A stretch of DNA of 63,097 nucleotides from NCBI GenBank assembly GCA_016207825.1, contig JACQZI010000039.1, forward strand, positions 1 through 63,097. Direction: 5' to 3'. This document shows, piece after piece, positions 34,482-44,089 of the stretch. The position numbers and the translations under genes are program-made. Source of the stretch: Planctomycetota bacterium (GTDB taxonomy: Bacteria; Planctomycetota; MHYJ01; JACQXL01; JACQZI01). Numbering within the stretch: position 1 is the stretch's first letter; each line of letters starts with the position of its first letter. The notes below the pieces were generated by a model, which was not told where the DNA came from, did not search any database, and saw nothing but the letters and a program-made list of their open reading frames with translations.

Positions 34482-35096
34482 TTATTCGGCGCCGAGACGC
34501 GCAATCACCCGGCAAGGCGCCCCGTCTATTCGGTCGTATTTTATCGGCATTATGTAAATGGTAAATTCCGGCCGGTGTATCTTATCCAGGTTAACCAGGT
34601 TCTCCAGTATCAGGATATCCTTCCGGAAGAATATCTTGTGCAGGTCAAAGGGCGCGTTGTCCGGGCTGCAGCTATCCAGCCCAATAATGCCGATGCCTTT
34701 CCGCGCCAAGCCTTCGGCCAGCTTACGGCTGATGACCGGATTAGTCCGGAAATAATCGGCATCATACGCCTTGCGGCTATGGTCGGTCCGCAATAACACG
34801 ATGTCATTGCGCCTTATGCGCGCTAACGGAATATCTATTTCCTTCTGCCCTTTGACATTGAATAATTTGGCCGTGCCGATAAAGCGACGGAGCGGGAACT
34901 CGGTCAGCTTCCTGCCCTTGGCCAGCATGTGCCAGGGCGCGTCAATGTGCGTGCCGAAATGGGTGTTAAGGGAAATCAGGTGCTTGGTATAACCGTCTTT
35001 CCGGATATTGGCCAGCTGGCGGAATTCCGGTTTCGGATCGCCCGGCCACAAGGGCGTTCGGGCATTCAAAGGCATGGTTAAATCTATCAGCTTCAT
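34482..35096 (-). CDS. Cyclase family metal-dependent hydrolase (kynurenine formamidase-like)
   Basis: A 204-residue member of the cyclase/kynurenine formamidase family. The metal-binding motif THFGTHIDAPWH has His46, His50 and Asp52, and GLDSCSPDN near residue 150 holds the later conserved block. Family members hydrolyse amide or ester bonds of varied substrates (N-formylkynurenine, isatin, polyketide cyclisation), so the substrate here is open. No other tryptophan-degradation gene is near. It is the last gene of a minus-strand run that begins with the thiolase. Confidence 0.87.
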   Translation of the reverse strand: MKLIDLTMPLNARTPLWPGDPKPEFRQLANIRKDGYTKHLISLNTHFGTHIDAPWHMLAKGRKLTEFPLRRFIGTAKLFNVKGQKEIDIPLARIRRNDIVLLRTDHSRKAYDADYFRTNPVISRKLAEGLARKGIGIIGLDSCSPDNAPFDLHKIFFRKDILILENLVNLDKIHRPEFTIYIMPIKYDRIDGAPCRVIARLGAE

Positions 35097-35104
35097 ATAG
35101 TTAA

Positions 35105-35383
35105 TTAGCTAACTTTGCTAGGCTTTTTCTTCCGGGCGGCAATGCGCCTGATGACATTCGCGATAAACATTGGTGTGGCAACCGCGAACATGGCGAATCC
35201 GCCCCACCTGATCCATTTTAAGGCTTCTATCTCCTTTTCCATTACCTTGGCGGAGTAAAAGGCAATCAGGCAGATAAACCCGAGCGTAAAGATAAGCTGG
35301 TATAAATGCCGCTTCCTAATAAAAAGCCAGCCGAATACCACGGTGTGGATGATAAAGATAATAAGCAGAATAAGCGGCCACAT
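35105..35383 (-). CDS. Small membrane protein of unknown function
   Basis: A 92-residue protein with three hydrophobic helices (about residues 1-20, 30-48, 58-80) and a basic tail (RRIAARKKKPSK). No family recognised. It sits between the DUF35 gene (6 bases) and the cyclase gene (8 bases), so it is almost certainly co-transcribed with them. Confidence 0.65.
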   Translation of the reverse strand: MWPLILLIIFIIHTVVFGWLFIRKRHLYQLIFTLGFICLIAFYSAKVMEKEIEALKWIRWGGFAMFAVATPMFIANVIRRIAARKKKPSKVS

Positions 35384-35389
35384 CAGAGT

Positions 35390-35857
35390 TTATTTGTCAA
35401 TCACAAACTTATATCCATACATCCAATTGCCGCTTTCCTCGCGCTTGTGCTTCCGGAAGACCATCTTTACGCGGGTGCCTGGTTTTTTCTCCGTTGGCCG
35501 GGCAGGCTTGACCTCATCCTCGGCGCAATCCATTACTTCGCTGATAATATGTATGCCGTCATCAAGTCGTATCAGGCAGATATTGCGCGGGGCGAGTTCG
35601 CCGTAACCCATGGCGGGATAGCCCATTATTTCTTTCTGCAGTGAGATGACCTCTCCGGTCCGAGCGCATTCGTACGGTTCCATATTAGATTTATGGCATT
35701 TGGGGCAGGGAAGACCGGTGCGCGGAGGGAACCATTTTTCCCCGCATTCCTTGCAGCGTGTGCCTTCCAGGCGGTAACGGCCTGCGCGTTCGCGCCAGGT
35801 TTTTATGGTCGAATAGCTTTCCAATCTTGGGATGAGTTCCGGAAACTGGCTGTTCAT
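35390..35857 (-). CDS. DUF35 zinc-ribbon/OB-fold protein, thiolase partner
   Basis: A 155-residue DUF35 (Zn-ribbon plus OB-fold acyl-CoA-associated) protein. The rubredoxin-like zinc ribbon is CKECGEKWFPP followed by CPKCHKSN. The OB-fold follows, with GYGELAPRNICLIRLDDG. Such proteins bind thiolase-superfamily enzymes and act as a scaffold for acyl-CoA transfer. The thiolase gene is in the same transcript, two genes upstream, with a repeat lipoprotein between. AAAGGG precedes ATG 35857. Confidence 0.9.
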   Translation of the reverse strand: MNSQFPELIPRLESYSTIKTWRERAGRYRLEGTRCKECGEKWFPPRTGLPCPKCHKSNMEPYECARTGEVISLQKEIMGYPAMGYGELAPRNICLIRLDDGIHIISEVMDCAEDEVKPARPTEKKPGTRVKMVFRKHKREESGNWMYGYKFVIDK

Positions 35858-35872
35858 ATTATGACCCTTTCT

Positions 35873-38053
35873 CTATCTTACTTCTTTTATTTTGCCGGTC
35901 GTGGTATCAATACCGATACTGAATGTTTTATCGGGATTGCCTTCCTCGCCTTTTGTCGACGTTATTCTTTTCCAGGCCGTATTATTCCCGACTTTTCCCC
36001 ATTCGCGCAAGTCATCCGGCGGATTATTTTTGAGGTCGTAATTATCTTTTCCGCCCAGGTCTATAAACATCGCGATATTATTTATATCATACCTCCATGA
36101 AGATGGTGGTGCTCTGTGTAAACACCAGGCAAAGCTATCCTTGCTGTAAAACCGGTAAGTGTCGTTGCCTTCGATATTGAGATAGATGGCGATTGAGGTG
36201 GTGATGGCGGAGCCGATAAGCGTGCCGCCGCCTTCGTCTTTTATCCCGCTTTCTTCCAAAGTCTGCTCGCCTTCTTTATCCTTCCATTCCCAGGAGGAGG
36301 TCGTATCATCGCCGCCTTTATCGATAAACCAGGAAACGGATAAATCGTGCGCGCCGGCCAGGGAGATGGCGTGCCAGACGTGGTAAGTATCATTGCCTTC
36401 CTCATCCAGGAACATGGTCAGTCCCATATGGGCGGTGCCGGACTGGACGAAGAACGAGCCTTCGTATTTATCATTTCCTTTTTTATCGTGTAGGATGCCC
36501 GTTCCATACCAGTAGCCGGTTGCCTGCCCATAGACCCCGCACTGGTAGGAATCATCGCCTGATAAATCCTGGAGTATTCCGGTGCCGCCGGCCATGGAGT
36601 GGCCTCCGCTTAAATCCCCGCGCTGTCCCCAGCCGGCGCCCTGGCAGAAATTATAATTGCGCATATTATCGTGCCCGCCTTTTGCCGGGCTGAAGAGCTT
36701 GTAAGGCTCGGCAATATATGTATCGTTACCGTCGCGGTCGATGAGGAATCCGTAGCCGCCGGTAAATCCGAAGCCCTGGCTCGTGTAACAGGCATAGTAT
36801 TTATCACTGCCGCCTGATTTAACCAATCCCGCCACGCCGAAAGAGGCGGAGCCTTGCGCGGCATAACGCCCTTCAAAGGAGTCGTCTCCCCCATCCACCC
36901 AAAGGAAGCCCACGCCAAAATAGCACATTCCCTGGGCATTATCAAAAGCGCGGAAGGTATCGTTGCCGCCGTGGTCAAAGAGGAATCCGTAGCCTAAAAT
37001 GCCGGCGCCCTGGGCGCAAGGAGTTTTTTCATCGGCGAGGTAGCTATCATCACCGGACCAATCTATAACCGTGGAAACAGGGTGTTCCAGCTTCCAGGAA
37101 GCCCCGGCACTGCCGTTATAGGTATCTTTGCCTGCCAAATCTATGATGAGGAGATAATCGCTTGCGTTGTAGGTATTATCCTCCTTCTTCCCGCGGAATG
37201 CGACCTTGCCCAAAGGCGTATCAAATTCCATATCAATCAAATCAATATCAAGCTCGATTATTTGCTCGTCTTTAGGCTTCATTTCTTTTATTGCTACCAA
37301 TTGCTGGTTTAGGAATTTTTCCATCTGGAGTGAGGCGGTAAGCGGGAAAAGTCCGCCGGTATAAAGGTCGTCGAAATCTATTTTAAGCCCGAAATCCCAG
37401 TTGATGATATCGCCGCCTTCGAATTCCGACTTTGGGTTAAATGCCTGCTGGGCGAATTCGAGCGCCTTTGGCCAGCGTTCTTTTGGGATATCGCGCAAGG
37501 CGCGGTCGCGGTAATATTTCGCCTCGCCGGCGGCGTAAACAAGTTTTGCCAGGGCGAGCTGGATTTCCGCTGGTGTATTTCTTATAAGGGCTTCGACATT
37601 CTCTTTTTCCGCCTCGCTTAATGTGGTTTCGCAACGCTCGTAAAGCATGCCGAGCGCCTCGATGAGCGGGTGTCCGGTTTTGGGCTCAAAGACAGGAGCG
37701 AAATCCTGTATCCCCGTTACACGGTGACCGGTCCTGATTGTGCCGATGGTAAATAAATCGTAGAGTCCGCCGACTTTTTGTGAGACGCTTTCGTTTGCAT
37801 CGGCCAAGCCGTATACAAATTTTGGGAATTCCCACGGGCTTTTCCAGTAACGCTTAAAATGCGCCTGGACGAGAGCCTGTTGGGCGAGCATGGGGTCAAC
37901 CAGGTCTTTATCAAAGCAGGCGGTTTCCCTGGTCTGCCCGCGTGAGTGTAACAGCGCGCCGATAAGGTCGGTCTCGGCAGCCGGTGCGGCCGTATTATTC
38001 CCGCAACCTGTAAGCATTGCGCCAAATACGAGCAAGCAGAAAACACGCTTCAT
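35873..38053 (-). CDS. Lipoprotein with 12 Asp/Gly/Asn-rich repeats
   Basis: A 726-residue predicted lipoprotein (GAMLTGCGNN is the lipobox). Residues about 25-280 are helical and unrecognised. From about residue 285 there are 12 copies of a D-x-x-G-(N/D/K)-D-(T/S)-(Y/F) motif, for example DLAGKDTY, DHGGNDTF and DEEGNDTY. They are spaced about 25-40 residues apart and often joined by QG.G..G.G.L. The pattern suggests a calcium-binding beta-solenoid, but it is not the RTX nonapeptide. It lies between the thiolase and DUF35 genes and overlaps neither. Function unknown. AAGGAT precedes ATG 38053. Confidence 0.72.
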   Translation of the reverse strand: MKRVFCLLVFGAMLTGCGNNTAAPAAETDLIGALLHSRGQTRETACFDKDLVDPMLAQQALVQAHFKRYWKSPWEFPKFVYGLADANESVSQKVGGLYDLFTIGTIRTGHRVTGIQDFAPVFEPKTGHPLIEALGMLYERCETTLSEAEKENVEALIRNTPAEIQLALAKLVYAAGEAKYYRDRALRDIPKERWPKALEFAQQAFNPKSEFEGGDIINWDFGLKIDFDDLYTGGLFPLTASLQMEKFLNQQLVAIKEMKPKDEQIIELDIDLIDMEFDTPLGKVAFRGKKEDNTYNASDYLLIIDLAGKDTYNGSAGASWKLEHPVSTVIDWSGDDSYLADEKTPCAQGAGILGYGFLFDHGGNDTFRAFDNAQGMCYFGVGFLWVDGGDDSFEGRYAAQGSASFGVAGLVKSGGSDKYYACYTSQGFGFTGGYGFLIDRDGNDTYIAEPYKLFSPAKGGHDNMRNYNFCQGAGWGQRGDLSGGHSMAGGTGILQDLSGDDSYQCGVYGQATGYWYGTGILHDKKGNDKYEGSFFVQSGTAHMGLTMFLDEEGNDTYHVWHAISLAGAHDLSVSWFIDKGGDDTTSSWEWKDKEGEQTLEESGIKDEGGGTLIGSAITTSIAIYLNIEGNDTYRFYSKDSFAWCLHRAPPSSWRYDINNIAMFIDLGGKDNYDLKNNPPDDLREWGKVGNNTAWKRITSTKGEEGNPDKTFSIGIDTTTGKIKEVR

Positions 38054-38057
38054 CCGG

Positions 38058-39257
38058 TTATCCTTTCCTGACGACTCCGACTACATCGAGTGAATGATGC
38101 GTGCCGTAGGCATGCGCGACGGTGACTTTTGGGTTTTTTACCTGGCGCTCTCCGGCTTTGCCAAGAAGCTGGAGCCAATTTTCATACGCCTTGGACTGGA
38201 AATCGCCTCCGGCGGATGAATGGGCAAAGGCAATCGCTCCCCCATCGGTATTGGTCGGGCATTTGCCTTCTATGGCGGTCTGTCCATCCAAAACGAAGTG
38301 CCCGCCTTTTCCGGGTTGGCAGATGCCTAGCCATTCCATTGCCATGATGCCGTCGTAAAGGGAAAGGTCGTGCACCTGGGCGATATCGATATCTTCAGGC
38401 TTAATGCCGGCGATTTCATAGGCTTCTTCGGCGGCCAATTTTATAGCCGGCTGGTCAGCCATATCATACTTGGAGAAATTGCCGTTTTTATCCTGGAAGA
38501 AATAATGGTTGCCGATATAAACCGGCCTATGCATGTATGAGACGTTGATATAAATCTGGGGAAGTCCGAGCTTTTTGGCTTTTTCCTCGCTCATCAGGAT
38601 GAGGCAGGTGGCCATATTGCGCCCGGTGGCGGTGCGCATCCGGTATCCGGCCGGGGATTGCTCATTGAGTTCATCATCGGTCGGCAAGGGTCCGGAATTA
38701 TGCAGAGCCATCGGGTTTTTGCGGGCATACCAGTGGCACTGGTAAGACCATTTGGCGGCGGCTTTATCGTCGTAGCCGTATTTAAGCTTGTAATATTCTC
38801 CGCGAAGAGCGCCGTAATTTTCGTGGGTGAAGCCGAGCATATAATCAAAATCACACCAGTTGCCGATCGGGCCCATGGCATCGCGGAAATCGAAGTTATC
38901 AGGTTTATTAATTCCCAGGACAATGCCGACGTCGTAGCGTCCGGTGCCGATATAATTCCAGATGATATCGGCGCAGATGCCGCCGGCCGGGCATGCCTGA
39001 GAGAGAGAGACAAAAGGAATCGGGCTCATTCCAAGCGCGTCCGCGACGACGCTGCCTAAAGCGCCTTCGGTGATATTGCGTTCGTTATAGGAAATGGCGC
39101 CGATTTGGATATCAGCCGTGGTAAGATGCGCGGTGGCAAGGGCGTCTTTGACGACATTTGCCAGGTATTGCCGGTAGGATTGCCCCAAGACCGCCCTTTC
39201 CGGCGCGGAAGCCGAAGCGCCTGCCAGGACCACGTTGCGGAACTTCTTATTTGCCAT
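38058..39257 (-). CDS. Thiolase-superfamily enzyme (SCP2/acetyl-CoA acyltransferase-like)
   Basis: A 399-residue thiolase-fold protein. The nucleophile is probably Cys89 in SLSQACPAGG. CPTNTDGGAIAFAHSSAG and the C-terminal HAYGTHHSLD (His387/His388) complete the active site. As in SCP2-type and archaeal thiolases, the second classical cysteine is replaced by His. These enzymes work with a DUF35 partner, encoded here two genes downstream. The reaction could be acetoacetyl-CoA formation or beta-ketoacyl cleavage. AAGGAG precedes ATG 39257. Confidence 0.88.
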   Translation of the reverse strand: MANKKFRNVVLAGASASAPERAVLGQSYRQYLANVVKDALATAHLTTADIQIGAISYNERNITEGALGSVVADALGMSPIPFVSLSQACPAGGICADIIWNYIGTGRYDVGIVLGINKPDNFDFRDAMGPIGNWCDFDYMLGFTHENYGALRGEYYKLKYGYDDKAAAKWSYQCHWYARKNPMALHNSGPLPTDDELNEQSPAGYRMRTATGRNMATCLILMSEEKAKKLGLPQIYINVSYMHRPVYIGNHYFFQDKNGNFSKYDMADQPAIKLAAEEAYEIAGIKPEDIDIAQVHDLSLYDGIMAMEWLGICQPGKGGHFVLDGQTAIEGKCPTNTDGGAIAFAHSSAGGDFQSKAYENWLQLLGKAGERQVKNPKVTVAHAYGTHHSLDVVGVVRKG

Positions 39258-39278
39258 CAGTCATCTCCTTAAATTCAG

Positions 39279-41204
39279 TTACTCATTGCCTTTTATCGCG
39301 TTTCGAAATTCGCCCAGGAAATATTTTACTATTTTCTTTTCGAAGGCGGTGGTGGTCACCAATAAGCCATCCTGTTCGACGGGTTTACCGGTATATTTCT
39401 TGGTTTTTTCCATAATCTGCTTGGAAAATGTTTCGTCGGTGGTTATTTTCTTGTCGGCCAGGGAAGTATCCGCGTAGAGCGCCGCGATAGACGCCCCGCC
39501 GATTGCGCCGATTACTTTTTTCTGGTCAACGGCCTGCTTCAATATTTCCAGGATGTTTTTATCCGACCAGAGGCTTTCGACGCCTTCTCCATTGGCCAGA
39601 AGCACGGCATCGAATTCCAGCTTGTCCAGTTTTTTATCGCCCGGCGTAATATTGATTAAGAAACATCCGTTCGTAATCAGGAACCGGTTGACCAGCTCCG
39701 CGTATTCGGATTTTCCATCCGGAGAAATGACCACTATTTTTTTCTCGGAAAGCTCGTAATTAGGCTTAAGCGCGGTCTTGACGGTATCGTTCCCGCGCTG
39801 AAGGGTGATCAGTATATATTTCTGGGTCTTAGCTAAACGCTTTTCCAGCTCCGAGCGGAAGTCATCCAATCCGTTAACCGGTTGTTCGTCGATATGGGTG
39901 ATGATATCTCCCTCGGCAAGGCCGGCTTTTTGGGCGATGCCGTCTACCCTGACCACTCTTACGCCTTTTACGGTCGGGATGCGGTAAATCAGGCTGGTCG
40001 CAAGAGTCATCCTTTTGACGCCTAACCCGATATCATCATATCTAAGTTCTTTGAGTTCCCCGAACTGGTAGGCATATTCAACGGCCGGTTCATCTTCAAG
40101 GAGTTTACCGGTGATTAAATGTTCACCGTAACTTCCTTTTTTACCGCGAAGCACCTTTAGCTTAACCGTTGAACCGATTTCCATAGTGCTTAGTTTCCAG
40201 GTAAAATCGCGCATTTGTGCCTTATCCTTGGCGGAAACCGCGTTTCCGTTAAGTTCAACCAGGATATCGCCGTTCATCAAGCCGGCCTTGGCAGCCGGTG
40301 AATCCGGAATCACATAATCAATCAGGATTCCATCGGAGACCCCGAATATCTGTGCCAGTTCATCATAGATTTCACTGGAGATAAAATAAGGGAAATCGGC
40401 ACGTTTAAAATATCCGTATTTCAGGTAATGGTCCTTAAGAACAAGGACAAAATTAATGGGGATGGTGAATCCCTGGCCGCCCCTTCCGCCGTAGGTATTG
40501 ATTCCAATTACTTCGGCATCTTCGGTAAGAAGCGGGCCGCCGCTGTTTCCCGGATTAATGGAAGCGTCTGTTTGCAGCACCTTTGTGAATGTGGGCAAAT
40601 CCGTCCGTTCGGTATTGCTGACGATACCGGCGGTAAGAGTTCGTTTCATCCCGCCGGGAGAACCGTAGGCGTAAACTTTCTGCCCGCTTTTTACGTTATC
40701 CGAATTGCCTATTTTTACCGGTGTCAAAGGCTCGCGAGGGTCTATTTTGATTAATGCCACATCCGGGTCGAGCGAATGGCCTATTACTTTCGCCTGGTAG
40801 CGCGTATTATCAAAAAGCGTAACGGTTATCTTTTTCGCGGTTGCTTTCGGGTCGTCTTCCTCACGGTCATAAAGAACTGAGGCAACTACGTGGCCGTTGG
40901 TCAGGATGTAACCATCTGCGGAGATGATAAAGCCGCTGCCGATGGCCTGTTCATGCTTTATTTCGACCACGCCCGGGTCGATTTTCTTTATAAGGGTATC
41001 CTCGGCATTAGGCGCGGGAGGCTGTTCCTCGACCGCGGGCGGTTCTATTTCCGGTTCCGTGGTCGGTTCTTCCTCTGGCGGAGAAATTTCTTCTGTTTCC
41101 TCCATAACTTCTTCCGATTCTTCCGCCATTTCCTCAGCTTCCTGCGCAAAAAGGCAAACGCTGCCGGCTAAAAAGAGAACGATAATCAATAATTTACGAA
41201 TCAT
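39279..41204 (-). CDS. HtrA/Deg-type serine protease with two PDZ domains and a PfpI-like tail
   Basis: A 641-residue exported protease. Signal peptide about 1-21; a Glu/Pro-rich linker about 22-68. The trypsin-like domain is complete: His in TNGHVVASV, Asp in LDPDVALIKID and Ser in NPGNSGGPLL. Two PDZ domains follow (about 285-370 and 385-470). Residues about 480-640 resemble a DJ-1/PfpI domain (VVISPDGKSEYAEL, VIGAIGGASIAAL), but the nucleophilic Cys of that family is Gly. It likely handles misfolded envelope proteins. GGGAGG precedes ATG 41204, two bases after the stop of the pseudo-protease gene. Confidence 0.9.
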   Translation of the reverse strand: MIRKLLIIVLFLAGSVCLFAQEAEEMAEESEEVMEETEEISPPEEEPTTEPEIEPPAVEEQPPAPNAEDTLIKKIDPGVVEIKHEQAIGSGFIISADGYILTNGHVVASVLYDREEDDPKATAKKITVTLFDNTRYQAKVIGHSLDPDVALIKIDPREPLTPVKIGNSDNVKSGQKVYAYGSPGGMKRTLTAGIVSNTERTDLPTFTKVLQTDASINPGNSGGPLLTEDAEVIGINTYGGRGGQGFTIPINFVLVLKDHYLKYGYFKRADFPYFISSEIYDELAQIFGVSDGILIDYVIPDSPAAKAGLMNGDILVELNGNAVSAKDKAQMRDFTWKLSTMEIGSTVKLKVLRGKKGSYGEHLITGKLLEDEPAVEYAYQFGELKELRYDDIGLGVKRMTLATSLIYRIPTVKGVRVVRVDGIAQKAGLAEGDIITHIDEQPVNGLDDFRSELEKRLAKTQKYILITLQRGNDTVKTALKPNYELSEKKIVVISPDGKSEYAELVNRFLITNGCFLINITPGDKKLDKLEFDAVLLANGEGVESLWSDKNILEILKQAVDQKKVIGAIGGASIAALYADTSLADKKITTDETFSKQIMEKTKKYTGKPVEQDGLLVTTTAFEKKIVKYFLGEFRNAIKGNE

Positions 41205-41206
41205 GT

Positions 41207-42568
41207 TTATTTCCTCCCTATTTTAAGATTTAACGCCTGCATTGTTTGGAAAGTTCCGCGCCACAGTTTTACCAAAACGACGTTTGGTTTTTCCCTGCGC
41301 ACGGTTTCCACGGCTTTAATGAAATCTTCCAGGTTATTAATCGGCATAAAATTGAATTCCATTATAATATCGCCCTGGTAAATCAGGTATTCATTGGCCG
41401 ATTCGGCAGTTGCGGCCGGGCTGCCCGGCATTACGGCGGTCACCAGGACACCTTCGCGGCGGGTCAGTTTCCAACCACGGTATTCGGCGTCGGTTATATT
41501 CTGGACGTTAAGGCCGATATCTTCTGCTTTGAATTCCTTGGGTTCCGGGCGTTCCTCGAATTTGCATTTGACTATTTTGGTTTCGCCGCCGCGTAAAACC
41601 TTAAAAGTGATTTCACGGTTCATTTCGGCATCCATGTATTTATTGAATTGCTCCGCCAATTGCGGCCCGCTTTTGGTCAGTTTTTGCCCGTCGACTTCGA
41701 TAATCAAGTCGTCTTCTTTCATCCCGTTCTTATCGGCCGGGCTGTCGGCAATCACCGCTTCTACCAGCATGCTTTCCTTGGGGAATCCTTTTACCGTTGC
41801 ATAATCTTCATTAATGGGCGTAAAATATATTCCAACCCATGGTTTCTTTTTCTCGTCTTCAAAGGAAGGCGGGTTCTTGGCTTTCGCGAAGATTTTATTT
41901 ACAGCCCGTTTTATATCGTTCGCGGCAATCAGCTGCCCTTGCATTCCGATTCCGATGAGTTCGCCTTTAAGATTAACCACCACCGTTCCGGTGCCGATGT
42001 TCAATCCATTGACCAGCACCTGGTCAAAAAAGCCTTCCTGGGTTCCCCTGACCATCCCCACCTCGGAGAGTTTTTGGTAATCGAGGTCTTTTCCGGAAGT
42101 GTTAATTCCTATCAGCCATTCGCCTATGCCCGCCTGGGCGATTTTTTCCAGTGAAATCGGGGTGATTTTAACTTCGGGCGGCAATTTAACCTTAATGATA
42201 GACATATAACGCTTATCATCTGATTGGACGAGTTTTGCCGTATATTCCTCTTTGTTTATCCAGACGGAAATTTTCCTGATGGTATCTTTTTTCAAATAAG
42301 CCGGTATAAACATATTATTTTCCGCATCAATGAATATGCCGGTCATACGATCCGGATCACGGTCGCCGGTAAGAGCAATTTCCACGTAAGCGACGGACGG
42401 TCCAACCATCCGGCTGATATCGTTGACGGAATTCTTAACCGCGGATAAAACCCGAACCCCTTCCGGGACATTCGGCTCCCCGGCCTGTTTGTTTCCCGGC
42501 GCGGTGCAGGCCGGCATCAAAGATGCCAGTATAACGCACCCGCACAATACCTTTCTTATTGCTTTCAT
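41207..42568 (-). CDS. PDZ lipoprotein with degenerate trypsin fold (pseudo-protease)
   Basis: A 453-residue predicted lipoprotein (ASLMPACTAPG). Residues about 45-220 keep the spacing of an HtrA trypsin fold, but the His position reads NMFIPAY, and NIGTGTVVVN replaces the NPGNSGGPL serine loop. So catalysis is unlikely. Two PDZ domains follow (about 240-330 and 350-445). It sits immediately upstream of the active HtrA gene and is co-transcribed. A regulatory or scaffold role for the active protease is inferred from this pairing. AAAGGAAA precedes ATG 42568. Confidence 0.82.
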   Translation of the reverse strand: MKAIRKVLCGCVILASLMPACTAPGNKQAGEPNVPEGVRVLSAVKNSVNDISRMVGPSVAYVEIALTGDRDPDRMTGIFIDAENNMFIPAYLKKDTIRKISVWINKEEYTAKLVQSDDKRYMSIIKVKLPPEVKITPISLEKIAQAGIGEWLIGINTSGKDLDYQKLSEVGMVRGTQEGFFDQVLVNGLNIGTGTVVVNLKGELIGIGMQGQLIAANDIKRAVNKIFAKAKNPPSFEDEKKKPWVGIYFTPINEDYATVKGFPKESMLVEAVIADSPADKNGMKEDDLIIEVDGQKLTKSGPQLAEQFNKYMDAEMNREITFKVLRGGETKIVKCKFEERPEPKEFKAEDIGLNVQNITDAEYRGWKLTRREGVLVTAVMPGSPAATAESANEYLIYQGDIIMEFNFMPINNLEDFIKAVETVRREKPNVVLVKLWRGTFQTMQALNLKIGRK

Positions 42569-42602
42569 GTGTTTCCTTTCATTTATATATATGTAAAATC
42601 AA

Positions 42603-44051
42603 TCAACAGCCCATCTTCAATCCCATGCGTTCATTTTCTATCATGCTGAACAGTTTTTCCGGGACCCTGGTCGGGTAATTTCCGGTGAAACAGGCGGTGC
42701 AAACAGAGTCTCCGAATTTGATGCTTTTTATCAGTCCTTCGACGGTTTGGTAAATCAGGGCATCCACCCCTATTTCCCGGGCTATTTTTTCTTCGCTTTT
42801 ATTGCGGGCGATGAATTCGCCCTTGGTCTGCATGTCGATTCCGTAAACGCACGGATGTCTTAAAGGAGGGGAAAAGACCCCGAAATAGACCTTTTTCGCG
42901 CCGGCGCTCCTTATCATATTGACCAGCTCCCGGGAAGTTGTTCCGCGGACGATGCTGTCATCCACCAAAAGAACGTCTTTGCCGTTTATTTCCTCGCGTA
43001 TCGGGTTTAGCTTTTGCCTGACCGATTGTTCCCGCTTGGTTTGGTCCGGCATGATAAATGTCCGGCCGATATAGCGGTTTTTGATTAAGCCTTCGCGATG
43101 AGGTATTTTAAGGTATTCGGCAACCGCGGACGCCGCCGGGCGGGATGTATCCGGAATCGGGATGACCACATCCGGTTTTACGCCTAACTGTTTAACCCTT
43201 TTGGCCAGTTCCAAGCCCAGCCTGAATCTGGCGGAATAGACATTAATTCCTTCTATGACAGAATCCGGTCGGGCAAAATACACCCATTCAAAGATGCATG
43301 GCGTGTGCTTTGCGGTTACCAGCCTTTTACGGTAAAGTTTTCTTCCTTCCTTAAAGAATCTCGGGGTTTCTTCGATATAAACGACTTCGCCTGGTGCGAT
43401 ATCCCCCATAATATTGTATCCGAGGATATCCAGGGCGGCGCTTTCGGAAGCGAAAGCGTAATCATCGTCCTTTTTTCCCATAACCAGCGGTTTTATGCCG
43501 TGAGGGTCCCGGAACGCCACAATGCCGTGCCCGGCAATTACCGCCACGGCAGAATAGCTTCCCTCAGCCCGCTTGTATACACGTTTAACAGTTTGATAAA
43601 TAGCGTCCACGGAAAGCTTGCAAAGATTTTCCGCCATAAGCTCATCGGCGAAAACATTCAAAAGAGCTTCGACATCGCAGCCTGAATTAAGGTGGCGGAA
43701 ATCCTTGCGGAAAAGTTCTTTTTTAAGCTCGAAATAGTTTACCAGATTGCCGTTATGGACCATGGCGATTCCAAAAGGCGAGTTTACGTAAAAAGGCTGG
43801 GCGTCATCCGCGCCGCCGCCGCCCACAGTCGGGTAGCGCACGTGGCCGATTCCCATATTGCCGGTCAATCTGGAGAGGTTTTTGGAATTGAAAACATTCT
43901 GGACCAGGCCGTCGCCTTTTTTAAGGTTGAATTTCTCTGAAAATGTCGCGATACCAGCGGCGTCCTGCCCCCGGTGCTGGAGCGCATTTAAGCCCTGATA
44001 TAATTCCAGAACCACGTCTTTACTGCCGCAAATCCCTAATACGCCGCACAT
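42603..44051 (-). CDS. purF: Amidophosphoribosyltransferase (PurF)
   Basis: A 482-residue enzyme for the first step of purine synthesis. Met-Cys at the start gives the glutaminase nucleophile Cys2 without a propeptide. HVRYPTVGG and HNGNLVN belong to the glutaminase domain. DVLLVDDSIVRGTTS is the PRPP-binding loop. CIFEWVYFARPDS, HPCVYGIDM and VCTACFTGNYP supply four cysteines for the structural [4Fe-4S] cluster known in the Bacillus-type enzyme, so this is the oxygen-sensitive class. A good promoter lies just upstream. Length is normal. Confidence 0.97.
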   Translation of the reverse strand: MCGVLGICGSKDVVLELYQGLNALQHRGQDAAGIATFSEKFNLKKGDGLVQNVFNSKNLSRLTGNMGIGHVRYPTVGGGGADDAQPFYVNSPFGIAMVHNGNLVNYFELKKELFRKDFRHLNSGCDVEALLNVFADELMAENLCKLSVDAIYQTVKRVYKRAEGSYSAVAVIAGHGIVAFRDPHGIKPLVMGKKDDDYAFASESAALDILGYNIMGDIAPGEVVYIEETPRFFKEGRKLYRKRLVTAKHTPCIFEWVYFARPDSVIEGINVYSARFRLGLELAKRVKQLGVKPDVVIPIPDTSRPAASAVAEYLKIPHREGLIKNRYIGRTFIMPDQTKREQSVRQKLNPIREEINGKDVLLVDDSIVRGTTSRELVNMIRSAGAKKVYFGVFSPPLRHPCVYGIDMQTKGEFIARNKSEEKIAREIGVDALIYQTVEGLIKSIKFGDSVCTACFTGNYPTRVPEKLFSMIENERMGLKMGC

Positions 44052-44089
44052 TCTTTATTATGCCTCAATTTGCAAAACAGAAACCATAC

